From assembly GCF_900129725.1 (NCBI RefSeq), contig NZ_FQWQ01000001.1:1550001-1614000 (forward strand): a DNA stretch of 64,000 bases, read 5' to 3'. The notes under the pieces were generated by a model. That model was not told the origin of the DNA and ran no database searches. It saw only the letters and a program-made list of their open reading frames with translations. Shown here piece by piece: positions 32,542-43,071 of the stretch; position 1 is the stretch's first letter, and every line of letters starts with the position of its first letter. The translations under genes were made by a program, and so were the position numbers. The stretch is from Chryseolinea serpens. Its GTDB lineage: Bacteria > Bacteroidota > Bacteroidia > Cytophagales > Cyclobacteriaceae.

Positions 32542-34712
32542 AGCGCCGCGATTTCATCCGCACGTCGGCCCTGGCCGGCGGTGGTCTGCTCCTCTCCTTC
32601 CATGCCATGGCCAGGTACATCGACGGCAAGCCCGTGGCGACAGACAGCGATGTGCTGGGCGATTACGTGAAGATCACACCGCAAGGCGATGTGTTGTTTC
32701 AGTTTGTGAAACACGAAATGGGTCAGGGTGTTTCCACGGCTATGGCCCAGATACTAGCCGAAGAGTTGTGTGCCGACTGGGAACGCGTGAAGATCGAATT
32801 CCCCATGGCGGATAAAAAGTTTGAACACGACACGGGCGGCAGTTGCACCATGATCTACCAGTGGGACAGGCTCCGTTTGGCGGGGGCCGTTGCGCGCCAG
32901 ATGCTTGTCGAGGCTGCGGCCCGTCAATGGAACACGCCGGCCGCGAACTGTTACGCAGCACATCACGAGGTGATCAACAAAACCACCTCCCAACGCCTTG
33001 GCTTTGGCGCGCTGGCCAGTGCTGCGGGCAAGCTGGCACCGCCCCCGGAGGCCACGCTGAAGGACAAACGTGACTTCCAGATCATTGGTCAACCTAAACC
33101 CGCCAAACTCATCCCCGACATTGTAACCGGGCAACTGAAATATGGCATCGATGTGAACGTGCCGGGCATGCTCTATGCCGTGATCGCCCGGTGCCCGGTG
33201 TTCAAGGGGCAGTTGAAAGGTTTTGATGCTACGAACGCGTTGAAAGTGAAAGGCGTGAAAAAAGTCTTCACCACAAAACCAATCGCGGGCCTGCAACTGG
33301 AATCGCCCTACATGCCCCACGACATCCGCGAAGGCGTGGTGGTGGTGGCCGATTCTTTTTGGGCTGCACGCAAGGGACGAGACCTGCTCAAGATCGAATG
33401 GGATGAAGGGCCAAACGCAAAATACAACACCGAAGATTTCGAAGCGCTCGCCGCCGAGCATGCGCTCCACCGAACCGACCCCACGGGCTACACCGGCGAC
33501 GAAAATGCGGTGGCCGACGTTGGCCACGTCCGCAAGACGCTGCGCGCCTCTTACGTGTTCCCGCACCAGATCCACGCCTGCATGGAGCCCCTCAACTGCA
33601 CAGCCCATAGCCATCCCGATGGGTGCGAGCTCTGGCTGGGCACGCAAGCGCCTCACCTGATCGTGTTTGAATTGAACCGCGTGTTCCGCTTTGCGGAAGA
33701 CAAGATCAAAATTCATCTTCTCCCTTCCGGCGGTGGCTTTGGAAGACGGTATTATCCCGACATGGCGGTCGAGGCTGCTTTCATCTCCAAAGAAGCCGGC
33801 CATGTTCCGGTGAAAATGATCTGGACCCGCGAAGACGATCACCTGCACAATCTTGGTCATTTGTTTCAACACCTGGAATACCAGGTGGGTCTCGACAAAG
33901 ACAACAAGCTTTACGCCTGGTACGAAAAAGAGATCCGCACCTACACCTGGGGTGCCAAATATGCCGATCCCCAACTGCCCTTTATGGGCTATAACATTCC
34001 CAACATCCGCTACGATTTCGAGGACATGATCCAACAAGAGCTTGTGCAGTCTTCGGCCTGGCGGGGTGTGGTGGGCCATGGTCGTTTTTATCACGAATGC
34101 TTCATCGACGAAATTGCGGCCGACCAAAAAATAGATCCTTACCAATTCCGGTTGTCGCTTTTGCGAAATGATGACGTGTATGTGGGTGATCCTATTCCTG
34201 TTTCGGGTTCGCGCCTGCGCCGGGTGCTTACGTTGGCCGCTGAGAAAGCGAAGTGGGGCAAGGCATTGCCCGCAGGTCAGGGCATGGGCATGGCCGTGTG
34301 CATTTATGGCGGGAGCTATGTGGCGGTGATTGCCGAGGTGACGGTGCGCGATCATCAATTGCGTGTCGACAAGGTTACCATCGGTGTGGACTGCGGCAAG
34401 GTGATCAATCCCTCGGGAACCTCCAACCAGATCACGGGTGGGATTGTGTGGAGTCTCACCGCCTTATTCTACGGCGGGCTTCCTATAAAAAACGGGCGGG
34501 CGGTCTATTCCAATTTTCATCAAAACAAATTGTTGCGGATGAACGAGTGTCCTGCGATGGAGGTCCACTTTGTGGAGACGGACGAAGAGCGGCCTGGAGG
34601 CGTAGGCGAGATCTCGAGTGCGTTGGGAGTACCGGCGGTGCTGAATGCGATCTTTGCAGCTACGGGAAAGCGGATCCGCAAAGTGCCTTTGCGGGCCGAC
34701 GCTTTTGCCTGA
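32538..34712 (+). CDS. iorB: Isoquinoline 1-oxidoreductase-type beta subunit (Mo hydroxylase)
   Basis: Molybdopterin-binding large subunit of 724 residues. The start ATG overlaps the small-subunit stop and gives [19 protein letters not shown], a twin-arginine signal, so the enzyme works in the periplasm. The xanthine-dehydrogenase/aldehyde-oxidase fold is visible: the [12 protein letters not shown] cofactor segment, [28 protein letters not shown], and the catalytic Glu near the C-terminus in [14 protein letters not shown]. It presumably oxidises an aldehyde or N-heterocycle. The cofactor type for this family is MCD, so mobA of the nitrate cluster is not its direct partner. Confidence 0.93.
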   Translation: MKRRDFIRTSALAGGGLLLSFHAMARYIDGKPVATDSDVLGDYVKITPQGDVLFQFVKHEMGQGVSTAMAQILAEELCADWERVKIEFPMADKKFEHDTGGSCTMIYQWDRLRLAGAVARQMLVEAAARQWNTPAANCYAAHHEVINKTTSQRLGFGALASAAGKLAPPPEATLKDKRDFQIIGQPKPAKLIPDIVTGQLKYGIDVNVPGMLYAVIARCPVFKGQLKGFDATNALKVKGVKKVFTTKPIAGLQLESPYMPHDIREGVVVVADSFWAARKGRDLLKIEWDEGPNAKYNTEDFEALAAEHALHRTDPTGYTGDENAVADVGHVRKTLRASYVFPHQIHACMEPLNCTAHSHPDGCELWLGTQAPHLIVFELNRVFRFAEDKIKIHLLPSGGGFGRRYYPDMAVEAAFISKEAGHVPVKMIWTREDDHLHNLGHLFQHLEYQVGLDKDNKLYAWYEKEIRTYTWGAKYADPQLPFMGYNIPNIRYDFEDMIQQELVQSSAWRGVVGHGRFYHECFIDEIAADQKIDPYQFRLSLLRNDDVYVGDPIPVSGSRLRRVLTLAAEKAKWGKALPAGQGMGMAVCIYGGSYVAVIAEVTVRDHQLRVDKVTIGVDCGKVINPSGTSNQITGGIVWSLTALFYGGLPIKNGRAVYSNFHQNKLLRMNECPAMEVHFVETDEERPGGVGEISSALGVPAVLNAIFAATGKRIRKVPLRADAFA

Positions 34713-34720
34713 ACACTTTC

Positions 34721-35233
34721 TTATCGCCTTTTCCGGATGCGGTCTTTGTTTTCTTCAATCAACAAAGTGATAGCACCTGCGGCCGCCCGGAGGCCTTCAT
34801 AGAATTTTTTCTCTCTGAACCGGGGTGCCATAAGTTTAAGGTTTATTCGTTCTGCTTTCTCGTTGGTAAGGATCCGCTCCAGTCCCCACCCTACTTCAAT
34901 GCGCATCTCCTTGTTGCGCAGGGCCACGGTGATCAAAACGCCATCATAATATTGATCCCGGCCCAGGCTCATTTCGTTCAACTTGTTGAGGGAATATTTT
35001 TCGATGGCCACGCCGTTCAGGCTATCGAGGGTGACAATGGCCAACTGTGACCCCACCTTGCGCTCCAGTTCCTGCACGATCCAGAAAAGCCTGGTTTCCT
35101 CATCGGTTGTCAAAAGGTTGGCGCCATCCATCACCCGGTCTTCCATTTTGGTTGGCTCCTCAGACGTTCCACAGGAGGTTTGCAACAAGCAGGGCAATAG
35201 AAAAAGAATGGCATACAGAAGTCTTGTGATCAT
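34721..35233 (-). CDS. TPM-domain lipoprotein
   Basis: A 170-residue exported lipoprotein with probable lipidated Cys21 in LLQTSCGTS. The mature part is a single TPM (TLP18.3/Psb32/MOLO-1) domain: VMDGANLLTTDEETRL, GSQLAIVTLDSLNG, YDGVLITVALRNKEMRIEVGWGLE. Such domains occur in bacterial surface proteins, and some have phosphatase activity, but the function here is unknown. It lacks the C-terminal membrane helix and Gly-rich tail seen in many TPM proteins. It is preceded by another exported gene with a 20-bp gap on the same strand. Confidence 0.82.
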   Translation of the reverse strand: MITRLLYAILFLLPCLLQTSCGTSEEPTKMEDRVMDGANLLTTDEETRLFWIVQELERKVGSQLAIVTLDSLNGVAIEKYSLNKLNEMSLGRDQYYDGVLITVALRNKEMRIEVGWGLERILTNEKAERINLKLMAPRFREKKFYEGLRAAAGAITLLIEENKDRIRKRR

Positions 35234-35253
35234 AGGAAAATTTCTTTAGCGGA

Positions 35254-35793
35254 TCAATCATAGGATCCCACATAGTGCATTCCCACCAGGATATCGTCTC
35301 TAAACTCCAACGTCAATTCACCGGAGTCCGGAGTTTCCAATGTCACGTAATGGGGAATGGATTTGATGTTGTATTGTTTCAGGAGCGCCATCACTTCGGC
35401 CTTGTGCTGGCCGGTCTTTATGCCGTGACGGGTTTTGAAAAGGTCGGTCTTTACACTCGCGGTCAATACAAAATTGCCTTTTTGCCCTTCGCTGGTTTCC
35501 CATTTGTAGAGGTTGAACTCGTTGGCGCCAAAGGCCAGCGTGAAGACGGTATCTATTTGCTCCACCTGCAAGTTATGGGTCGATTGTTTGGAGATGGTGG
35601 GTTTCTGTTTGATGTGGGTGGTGAGGTAGGTCAGCGGATCGTTGCCCAGGGCGAAGGGATCGGGCGAGAGCCTTTCATCCTGGATCACCAGGGTGTCGCC
35701 TTCCTGGAAAACGGTGCCTTGCTGTGCCCATAAGGGAATGATGAGCACGCACATGCTCATTCCGATCCATAGCTTCCCGAAAAAATTTCTCAT
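35254..35793 (-). CDS. Exported protein of unknown function
   Basis: A 179-residue protein with a signal peptide (MRNFFGKLWIGMSMCVLIIP, cleavage near LWAQ). I do not recognise the mature region. It contains FALGANEFNLYKWE-like beta-strand patterns and a C-terminal segment, LLKQYNIKSIPHYVTLE then LTLEFRDDILVGM, that suggests an SmpA/BamE-like or other small periplasmic fold, though this is uncertain. It is co-directional with the TPM lipoprotein and probably co-transcribed. Confidence 0.65.
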   Translation of the reverse strand: MRNFFGKLWIGMSMCVLIIPLWAQQGTVFQEGDTLVIQDERLSPDPFALGNDPLTYLTTHIKQKPTISKQSTHNLQVEQIDTVFTLAFGANEFNLYKWETSEGQKGNFVLTASVKTDLFKTRHGIKTGQHKAEVMALLKQYNIKSIPHYVTLETPDSGELTLEFRDDILVGMHYVGSYD

Positions 35794-35933
35794 AACGAAA
35801 CATCAAGCCAGCGGGCAATTTTGTTAGTGCCGCCTTTGTTATAAGGCTAAAATACCACTTTGGTTTGACGCGGCCAAGGCTTCCGTGAAAGCCTGAGTGC
35901 TACAAAAATGTCGGTGTTTTGAGTTTTGGGTGC

Positions 35934-36164
35934 TTACCAGTGCGCCTGTCTTCTCCTTTGCTTTGTCCGGTCGTAAAGAAATACACCCACAAAAGGGAGG
36001 AATAAAATGATCAGCGTCCATTTCCATTTGTTGGATCGCTTGCTTTTTGTTTTCAGATCATATAAGTGGGGGATGATATATGCCAGGTGAGCCAGTATAA
36101 AAATAGAAATCAAAATTCCCTTCGGTCCCATAAATCGTCGTAGTGCGCTTCTTTTCGCTTTCAA
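35934..36164 (-). CDS. Small two-helix membrane protein (PLDc_N-like)
   Basis: A 76-residue protein with two hydrophobic segments (GILISIFILAHLAYIIPHLY and WTLIILFLPFVGVFLYD) separated by a basic loop. The second segment, with W-x5-P-x-x-G-x-x-x-Y, resembles the short PLDc_N domain found alone in many Bacteroidota membrane proteins. The N-terminus is strongly basic. Function is unknown. A later start at Met12 is possible. Confidence 0.5.
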   Translation of the reverse strand: MKAKRSALRRFMGPKGILISIFILAHLAYIIPHLYDLKTKSKRSNKWKWTLIILFLPFVGVFLYDRTKQRRRQAHW

Positions 36165-36339
36165 ATAACAGCATTACGGCAAATAAGTTTCGAAAGTATT
36201 TGTTAAGGATCGATAAACATTTGTTCATCGCGGAAACGCTGTCTCCACAAACGTTTTCCCACGTATATCGGCGATTTGAGGCGGTGGAAAAACTACACCA
36301 GCGGTGTGGTGGTGTATGGGAAATGGGATACGGTGGATA

Positions 36340-36720
36340 GGGAAAATCTTGGCTTCGAGTGAAAATGCATCACCGCACGGATTTGGATGGGCTATCCGCG
36401 GGATTCCTTGGATTTCGTGTGAAGCCAGAGATAGCTTGTGCCTGCGGAATGACGTGCTTTGAGGAACGCGCGGCAGTCCACGTCATGTCGCAGGCACAAG
36501 CGTTTTAAATACCTACGCCCGCGATTCAAGACATCCCGAATTTCGAAAGCACTGAAATTGGATAAGCCGCACACGAATTAAAACGAAACCCGGTAAACAC
36601 CGAAAGTGCCCACCAATCCATCACCACACAGATTCGGTGCGCTATCCACGGGATTCCTTGGGCCACAGACGAAGATCGAGGGAACGTGTGCCTGCGGAAT
36701 GACGTGCTTTGAGGCCCGTG
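36340..36720. repeat. Intergenic repeat of the 260-bp family, about 1.5 copies
   Basis: It shares with 46.4-47.2 kb the blocks CTATCC(A/G)CGGGATTCCTTGG, TGTGCCTGCGGAATGACGTG and CAAGACATCCCGAATT(T/C)CGA. It contains an inverted repeat with 22-bp arms (36435-36456 and 36479-36500, two mismatches) around a 22-nt loop. The short open frames here are repeat translation, not genes. Confidence 0.8.
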
Positions 36721-36775
36721 CAGTTAGTACTTCATCGTGTTGCGGGCTATGCCGGCTAAAATCCTGAACGCCAGA

Positions 36776-38086
36776 TCATTTTTTAGTAAACATCCGGGTC
36801 CAGACGAAATCGCCGACCTTTTTTCCTTGGATCGCGCCTTGTTCGCAGGCGTCGCGGAAATGGATGCCGCCGTACAGCCTGGATATTGCGGCCTCTTCGG
36901 CGGCTTGTTGGAACGAGGTGAATTTCCGTTCGGGTAGGCCGAAAAATATTTCGGAACTGTCGGTGTAGGCAAAGCCATCTCCAAAAAAACGTGTCAATAC
37001 CACGGCCACTGCCGCCGACGCAACGCTATGGCCGCTGGTATATTCGGGGAAGGGAGGTGTCTGCAGCAAGGGGCGCCATGCGGGATCCATCAGTTTATTG
37101 ATGGCGGCTTCCGGCCGGATGCGATCGCTGCCATATTTCTCCTGCCAGCAACTGATAAACGCATCATGCAACGTGAGGGCCACGACGGTGTGGATCAGGA
37201 TGGCCGAATCAAGGGAAACGCCGGTCTGGCGGCAGGCAATACCGGTAATGCCCATCCAATGTCCGCCGGGGGAGATCTTCTTCAACCCGATGGCCATGTG
37301 CCCCGAGTAGCTAACGGCAAACGGATTGCAATCCCAGAAGCTGGCAATGGCGCGTTGTTCGATCGTCAGGTGCTGACCGGTAACATAGACCTCTTTCATC
37401 TGACGGTAGAATGCGCTGGTGGTGTCTTTGCTATAGGGAGTGGGTTGTGCGGGGGCGAATTGCGCGGCGGAGTCCAGGAAAAAGGGAACAATGGTTTTCC
37501 ATTGGGGCTCCACGGCCGCCATATATTCCGGCGGTGTAGGGAACCAATGCCCTTCTTCTTTTTGGGGTTTATAGCGCGTGTAGGTGCTCAGCTGGTTGTA
37601 ATGATCGGCACGCGCTAAGGCCACCACCTGTGCGGCAATCCCTTGCGAGTAGGTCACGAGGCCTGTCACCTGGGAGGTTGAGAGTTTGCGTTTCGTTTTG
37701 AAGTATTGAATGAGTTTTTTCTGTTTCTCCTCCAGCAAATAGCCGGAAGGCATCAATTGCCTGCCCACTTCCAACATGGTATAGAGCGAACAGAAGGCCG
37801 TGTTCCCTTTTGCCGGCGCGGTTGCGGCCGACATTTTCCATCTCAAATGCAGATCGGGCAACGTCCCCTGACTCATGGCCGAGGCTTCGTAGGCGCCCAG
37901 CATTGCATAAGCATAAAAACGACTCGCTGCCGGCGGATTTGCTACGTCGTGCAGCATCACCTCCGAAAGATTGAAGACATGGTCCGTCAACAACTGAACA
38001 TCTTCGTGACGTCGGTCATTTTTCTGAGCAAAGGACGTGATCGAAAGCAAAATTCCCAGGAGGGCAAAGTATCGGCGCAGTTTCAT
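36776..38086 (-). CDS. Vanadium-dependent haloperoxidase-like PAP2 protein
   Basis: A 436-residue exported enzyme with a signal peptide ending near ITSFAQ. The vanadate/phosphate pocket residues of vanadium haloperoxidases are all in register: K317 and R324 in EKYGSDRIRP, S351-G352-H353 in EYTSGHS, and R403 and H409 in SRLYGGIHF. Spacings K+7R and R+6H match the family. It could halogenate organic matter with H2O2 and halide, or act as an acid phosphatase, since the folds share this site. Its start codon overlaps the CRTAC1-like stop (ATGA), so the two are translationally coupled. Confidence 0.85.
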   Translation of the reverse strand: MKLRRYFALLGILLSITSFAQKNDRRHEDVQLLTDHVFNLSEVMLHDVANPPAASRFYAYAMLGAYEASAMSQGTLPDLHLRWKMSAATAPAKGNTAFCSLYTMLEVGRQLMPSGYLLEEKQKKLIQYFKTKRKLSTSQVTGLVTYSQGIAAQVVALARADHYNQLSTYTRYKPQKEEGHWFPTPPEYMAAVEPQWKTIVPFFLDSAAQFAPAQPTPYSKDTTSAFYRQMKEVYVTGQHLTIEQRAIASFWDCNPFAVSYSGHMAIGLKKISPGGHWMGITGIACRQTGVSLDSAILIHTVVALTLHDAFISCWQEKYGSDRIRPEAAINKLMDPAWRPLLQTPPFPEYTSGHSVASAAVAVVLTRFFGDGFAYTDSSEIFFGLPERKFTSFQQAAEEAAISRLYGGIHFRDACEQGAIQGKKVGDFVWTRMFTKK

Positions 38087-41000
38087 TTCTTGCGAAGTTT
38101 ATAATTGGTAATGCCCACATTGTTCACGCCCAGCAACAGGTAGTTGTCCTGGCCGGCGCGGATCATCTCCAGCGATTTCACGTCGCCGACAAACGTCAGC
38201 CCCGATTCTCCCTGCGGCACATAGCGAAAGTTTCCTTTGCCATCGCCGGCCAGCAGTTGGCCGAAGTTGGCATCGATCACCCCCATGCGAATGCGGATCG
38301 AGCTTTGGTTGCCTGCGGCAATCAGGTCCATGTGGCCGTCGCCGTTGAAGTCGGTGAGTGCAAAAGCATAGAGGGGTGCAAATTGGGCTTGCGTGGGCAA
38401 GGCGTGTGGCACCAGTTTTTGGGAGGTGTTTTCCAGGTAGACACTTTCCAGCGTTTCGGCTTTCAAGATCGTGGCGTCCTTCAATTCGGTGTTGGTGAAG
38501 ATGTCGTTCAATTGGGCATCGGCATAGGAGGCATAGCTGGTGAACTTCTTGCGCATGCTATACATCTGGTCCAGGAGTTCGTCGCGGGTGGGGAATGGGT
38601 AGGGTTTTCCTTGCAGATAGTAGACCAGGATCGGGTCGATAGATCCGTTGTTGTCAAAATCTTTATACACGAGTGTGAGTGGTTCTGTGGGGCTGGCGTG
38701 CAGCTGCGTATTCAACCCGAGGTTGCCGGCGATGATGTCGTCGTCGCCGTCGCCGTCGAAGTCATAGACAATCATTTTGTTCCACAAGCCTGTGGCGGGG
38801 CGATCGAAGAATTTGTCGGTACTCCGCACCAGCCGCTTCCCTCCTTCGTTCACGTACACTTCTATGGCCATAAATTCGCCAATCACGACGAGGTCTTCCC
38901 AGCGATCGCCATTGATATCGAGCCAAGCCGCATCCGTCACCATCCCGATGTGCGACAATCCCGGCGCGACGGCGTCGGCTACATTTTCAAATTTTCCATT
39001 CTGGTTTCGCAACAAGAAACTTTCCGGCGTGGCAGGATATTTTCCGGGGATGACCCGGCCGCCCAGAAAAATATCCAGGTCGCCATCGTGATCAAAATCT
39101 TTTGCGGCGATGCACGATTTGCTCACGCGCACGTCGGGCAGCGCCGAGGCGAGGGTAAAATTTCCTTTGCCATCGTTGAGATAAAGGCGGTCTTGTAGCG
39201 CGTCGGCTTTTTCTTTGTATTCGTTGTAGCCACCGCTGACGATATAAAGATCAGCATCCTTGTCGCCATCCACATCGAGAAAGAGCGCATCGGAGTCCGT
39301 GAATTTCTTCCCGAGGACCGGACTCGCGACTTCGTTGAACGAGCCCGCTGGATTTTGAACAAACAGTTTTCCAGGGTTGTCTTCCGTCCCCCCCACAAAC
39401 ACATCGGTGAGGCCATCGCCGTTCACATCGGCTGTGGCCATCACGGGCCCGCAGGCCGTGAGCATGGTGAGCAACAGAGGCTGGCGTTTGAAATCGTTAA
39501 AGCCCGCCTCCACGTGGGCGTAGTTCACCAGGGGATCCGTTGCTTCAAAGACCGGGTTGGGATGGGCGGCGGGTGGGCGGACGGCCTTTGCGTTTCCATC
39601 TTCCTTTATCATCAGGAATTGATCTGCTTTCACTTGTCGCAAAGTTTCCTGTTTCCCCGAAGGCCAGATGACGGCAATGGAGTCTACCACGCCGATCTTC
39701 CCCAATCCCACATGCATGCGATCGCTTACGGCGGATTGAAAACCGCGCGCGGGAACATGTTCCTGGTATTGTATTTTGTCGCCCGTATAAAATTTCACCT
39801 TGGCACCAATGGCCCTCGTATTCATTCCACTTCCCGCCAGTGAAACCTGCAGGAAATGCAGGTCGGGATGTTGTTCGCGTGAGAGGTTTTTGAAGATGGA
39901 GGCGGTGGCATTTTCGTTGTTCACCACCAGGTCCAGGTCGCCGTCGTTGTCCAGGTCTGCGTAGGCAGCGCCGTTCGAAAAGTTTGGGGCACCAAAGCCC
40001 CAGGCTTTGCTCACATCGGTGAACGTGAGGTCGCCGTTGTTGCGATAGGCATAGTCGTGCACGGGCGTCGAGGTCATCGTGCTGACCAGGTGGAAGGTGT
40101 CGGCTTTTTCGTTTGCTTTTAGTTTCTCAAAATAATAGTCGCCTTTGTATTTCAGGAAGTCGCGGTTTGTATAGTCGCGGAAATAGCCGTTGGTGATGAA
40201 GAGGTCTTTCCAGCCATCGTTGTCATAGTCGGCCAGCAGCGGCGCCCAGCTCCAATCGGTTTTCGAAACACCGGCGAGTTGGCCGATCTCACTATAGGTG
40301 CCGTTGCCGTTGTTCAGGTGCAGCATGTTGCGCATGTTCTGAAAATAGAAGCCGTTCATGACCATCAGGGCATACTGCTCATAGTTCTCCGGGCCGTAGA
40401 GCAGTTTTTGGCGGTGGTTGTCTTCCGGCAGCATGTCGACGGTGAAGATGTCGGGCCAGGCATCGTTGTTGATGTCGCTCACGTCGCAGCCCATCGAGAA
40501 GTAGGAAATGTGCTGCATGTATTCCGTCATGCGGTCGGTGAAGGTGCCGTCGCCGTTGTTGATGTAGACATAATCGGGTTCAACGTAGTCGTTGGAGACA
40601 TACATGTCCATCCAGCCATCCTTGTTGATATCGGCCACCGTGATGCCCAGACCAAAGCCCAGTGGATTGCCCTTGACGCCGGCTGCTTCGCTCACGTCTT
40701 TGAAGTGGCCGTTGTCGTTCCGGAAAAGTTTATGACCGGCGTAGGGATCGCGCGTTTGTTTTGCTTTGGCGTATTCGAATTCGCGGATCACGACCACGTT
40801 GTGATTGAGCAGATACATGTCCAGGTCGCCGTCGTTGTCGTAGTCAAAGAAAGATGCGTGGGTGGAGTAGCCCGGGTCGTCCAGGCCGTATTCAGCCGCG
40901 CGTTCGGTGAAGGTGAGATCTTTGTTATTGATAAAAAGTTTATTGCGTCTTTTTTCGGGATCGCCTTTGCCGGAATAACAAACATAGAGATCGAGGTATC

Positions 41001-41376
41001 CATCGCCATTCACATCGGCCATGGTCACACCGGTTTTCCAGGGTACGTCGCAGCTCACTCCTGCGGCTTTGGCGATCTCCTTGAATTTAAAATTTCCCTG
41101 GTTGATGTAGAGTGCGTTCGGCTTCATGTTGGCCGTGAAATAGAGGTCGTCGAGGCCATCGTTGTTCACGTCGCCTACGGCCACGCCGCCGCCGTTAAAA
41201 AAATACTCATAGGTGAGCACGTTCGACTTCGGGGTTTCTTCCAGCATGTTCCGGAAGGTCACTCCCGTTTTTTGCAAGGGCAGCGATTCGAACAAAGGGG
41301 TTTGCGCTGATGTGAGAGCGGGACAAAAAATCAGCGGGAGGGCAAGAAAAAAAAGCTGTCGATGCAGGCTTTTCAT
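38083..41376 (-). CDS. CRTAC1-type FG-GAP/ASPIC-UnbV repeat protein
   Basis: A large exported protein of 1097 residues from ATG 41376, where the signal peptide begins (MKSLHRQLFFLALPLIFCP); an in-frame start 11 codons upstream adds only polar residues. It carries many FG-GAP/VCBS calcium-binding repeats with D-x-N/D-x-D-G cores (GVAVGDVNNDGLDDLYFTAN and similar). A mid-protein ASPIC/UnbV domain has GAKVKFYTGDKIQYQE and VIWPSGKQETL, followed by a second propeller. It is probably on the cell surface. It is the first gene of a two-gene unit with the haloperoxidase-like enzyme and paralogous to the protein at 43.1-46.4 kb. Confidence 0.92.
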   Translation of the reverse strand: MKSLHRQLFFLALPLIFCPALTSAQTPLFESLPLQKTGVTFRNMLEETPKSNVLTYEYFFNGGGVAVGDVNNDGLDDLYFTANMKPNALYINQGNFKFKEIAKAAGVSCDVPWKTGVTMADVNGDGYLDLYVCYSGKGDPEKRRNKLFINNKDLTFTERAAEYGLDDPGYSTHASFFDYDNDGDLDMYLLNHNVVVIREFEYAKAKQTRDPYAGHKLFRNDNGHFKDVSEAAGVKGNPLGFGLGITVADINKDGWMDMYVSNDYVEPDYVYINNGDGTFTDRMTEYMQHISYFSMGCDVSDINNDAWPDIFTVDMLPEDNHRQKLLYGPENYEQYALMVMNGFYFQNMRNMLHLNNGNGTYSEIGQLAGVSKTDWSWAPLLADYDNDGWKDLFITNGYFRDYTNRDFLKYKGDYYFEKLKANEKADTFHLVSTMTSTPVHDYAYRNNGDLTFTDVSKAWGFGAPNFSNGAAYADLDNDGDLDLVVNNENATASIFKNLSREQHPDLHFLQVSLAGSGMNTRAIGAKVKFYTGDKIQYQEHVPARGFQSAVSDRMHVGLGKIGVVDSIAVIWPSGKQETLRQVKADQFLMIKEDGNAKAVRPPAAHPNPVFEATDPLVNYAHVEAGFNDFKRQPLLLTMLTACGPVMATADVNGDGLTDVFVGGTEDNPGKLFVQNPAGSFNEVASPVLGKKFTDSDALFLDVDGDKDADLYIVSGGYNEYKEKADALQDRLYLNDGKGNFTLASALPDVRVSKSCIAAKDFDHDGDLDIFLGGRVIPGKYPATPESFLLRNQNGKFENVADAVAPGLSHIGMVTDAAWLDINGDRWEDLVVIGEFMAIEVYVNEGGKRLVRSTDKFFDRPATGLWNKMIVYDFDGDGDDDIIAGNLGLNTQLHASPTEPLTLVYKDFDNNGSIDPILVYYLQGKPYPFPTRDELLDQMYSMRKKFTSYASYADAQLNDIFTNTELKDATILKAETLESVYLENTSQKLVPHALPTQAQFAPLYAFALTDFNGDGHMDLIAAGNQSSIRIRMGVIDANFGQLLAGDGKGNFRYVPQGESGLTFVGDVKSLEMIRAGQDNYLLLGVNNVGITNYKLRKK

Positions 41377-41530
41377 GAGGGCAAAGGGTTCAGGCTGGTT
41401 GTCGTACAAGATAACATAGATTCGTCCATAAGGTATCCTGCCGATGAGTTTTTTTTGGAAAAAAGTAGCGGTTCTTTGCCGTAAAATGTGATCTTTGATA
41501 AGCCCGCTTTTTGGGCTTTATCCTTTGCCT
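41377..41530. promoter_or_regulatory. Divergent promoter region of the two FG-GAP operons
   Basis: 154 bp separate the minus-strand CRTAC1 gene and the plus-strand PQQ-propeller gene. A hairpin AAGCCC/GGGCTT with a T-rich loop (41500-41518) lies 12 bp before the plus-strand start and could mask its translation start. No clear operator is seen. Confidence 0.4.
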
Positions 41531-43066
41531 ATGCCGCGTGTTCCTGGTGTGTGTTTTCGCCCGCTTTGCTGCTACGGATTTGCGGTGGTGATGAGCTGTC
41601 TGCTCATGGGTTGCGGAAGGCGAAAAAGTGAAGTGGTGTGGACCAAAGATATCGGCACCATCGGCTCACAATCATCGCCGCGCGCGGCCGACCTCGATGG
41701 CGACGGTGTGCTGGACCTGGTAATGGGAGCCGGCAAAAATGAATTTCAAAAAAGCGATCACGGCATCATCGCCCTGAATGGAAAAACCGGCGAACTCCTG
41801 TGGAAGCAAACCGCAACCGATCAGGTCTATGGCTCGGCCACCTTCTGCGACATCAATGCCGACGGCACCCCCGACATTTTCATCGGAGGCCGCTCCCCTC
41901 ACCTCAAAGCGCTGGATGGCAAAACGGGCTCCATGCTTTGGGAGTATCACGTCGCGGACCATGCGCAGGATTCCATTTTAAAATATGCGCGGTTCAATTT
42001 CAACAACAGCGTGCTCGTGCCCGATCAAAACGATGATGGCATCAGAGACCTCCTCACCGTGAACGGCGGCAACGCAGCGGCCGCGCCCGACACGGAGAAG
42101 GACCGCTACCCGGGCGTGCTGATGCTTTTTGACAGCAAAACCGGAAACATCCTGGCCGCCGACACCATGCCCGATGGCAAAGAGTCTTATATGTCGCCCG
42201 TTTGCTTTTCGCAACCGGGAAGCAACGATCTCACCCTCATCTTTGGTACCGGCGGCGAAACCATCAACGGCCATCTATACGCAGGCCACCTGCAAGATCT
42301 CCTGCAACACCGGCTCGCCAACGCCACCCCCATTGCGACCGAAACGGGTCATGGCTTTATTGCCCCACCCTCGATCGCCGACATCAACGCCGACGGTTAT
42401 CGCGACATCGTGGCCATCACGCACGGCAGTACAATCGTGGCGATCGATGGCAAGACCCTCCAACCACTGTGGACCCAATCCGTCAAGGGCACGGAGTGCA
42501 GCAATAGCTTTGCCGTGGGATATTTCACCGACGATGAGGTTCCCGATTTTTTTACGTTTGTAAGCCGCGGCCAGTGGCCCAACAGTGCCGGCTCGCGCCA
42601 GGTGCTCATCGACGGCAAAACCGGCGCGATCGCCTATACGGACTCCATCGGCTGTACGGGTTTTTCATCGCCCGTGGTCTATGATCTCAACCGCGACGGC
42701 CGCGATGAGGTCATCATCAGCGTGAATGAATTCGACTGTGCGTTGGGTTTTGCCGGCAAGACCCCACCGGTGATGGAAAACAAACTCATTGCCATCGACT
42801 TTAGCAAAAGCGCCGTGCAGGTGATCGACCAAACCAAAGGGTTCAAGAACATTTTCTCCACCCCCTGGATCGGAGACCTCGACGGCGACGGCTACCTGGA
42901 CATTGTGCATTGCCAGTATTATCACCATGGTGATCTTTTACTGTTTTTAGGAACCCGCATCAAACGCATCGCTACACCCATCCGGGTGAAAACACCCGTT
43001 CGATGGGGCGCCTACATGGGAACTTTTGGCGATGGCATCTTCGACGGCGACCACATAACCCCGTAA
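41531..43066 (+). CDS. Exported PQQ-like/FG-GAP beta-propeller lipoprotein
   Basis: A 511-residue lipoprotein from ATG 41531, with lipidated Cys28 in CLLMGCGRR; a TTG 36 bp upstream is rejected because it precedes the signal sequence. The mature part mixes PQQ-like blades (IIALNGKTGELLWKQ, LKALDGKTGSMLWEY, IVAIDGKTLQPLWTQ) with FG-GAP calcium loops (AADLDGDGVLDLVMG, IADINADGYRDIV). No dehydrogenase residues are evident, so it is likely a structural or binding propeller. It is followed 5 bp later by the second CRTAC1 gene, so they form an operon. Confidence 0.87.
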   Translation: MPRVPGVCFRPLCCYGFAVVMSCLLMGCGRRKSEVVWTKDIGTIGSQSSPRAADLDGDGVLDLVMGAGKNEFQKSDHGIIALNGKTGELLWKQTATDQVYGSATFCDINADGTPDIFIGGRSPHLKALDGKTGSMLWEYHVADHAQDSILKYARFNFNNSVLVPDQNDDGIRDLLTVNGGNAAAAPDTEKDRYPGVLMLFDSKTGNILAADTMPDGKESYMSPVCFSQPGSNDLTLIFGTGGETINGHLYAGHLQDLLQHRLANATPIATETGHGFIAPPSIADINADGYRDIVAITHGSTIVAIDGKTLQPLWTQSVKGTECSNSFAVGYFTDDEVPDFFTFVSRGQWPNSAGSRQVLIDGKTGAIAYTDSIGCTGFSSPVVYDLNRDGRDEVIISVNEFDCALGFAGKTPPVMENKLIAIDFSKSAVQVIDQTKGFKNIFSTPWIGDLDGDGYLDIVHCQYYHHGDLLLFLGTRIKRIATPIRVKTPVRWGAYMGTFGDGIFDGDHITP

Positions 43067-43071
43067 GCATC

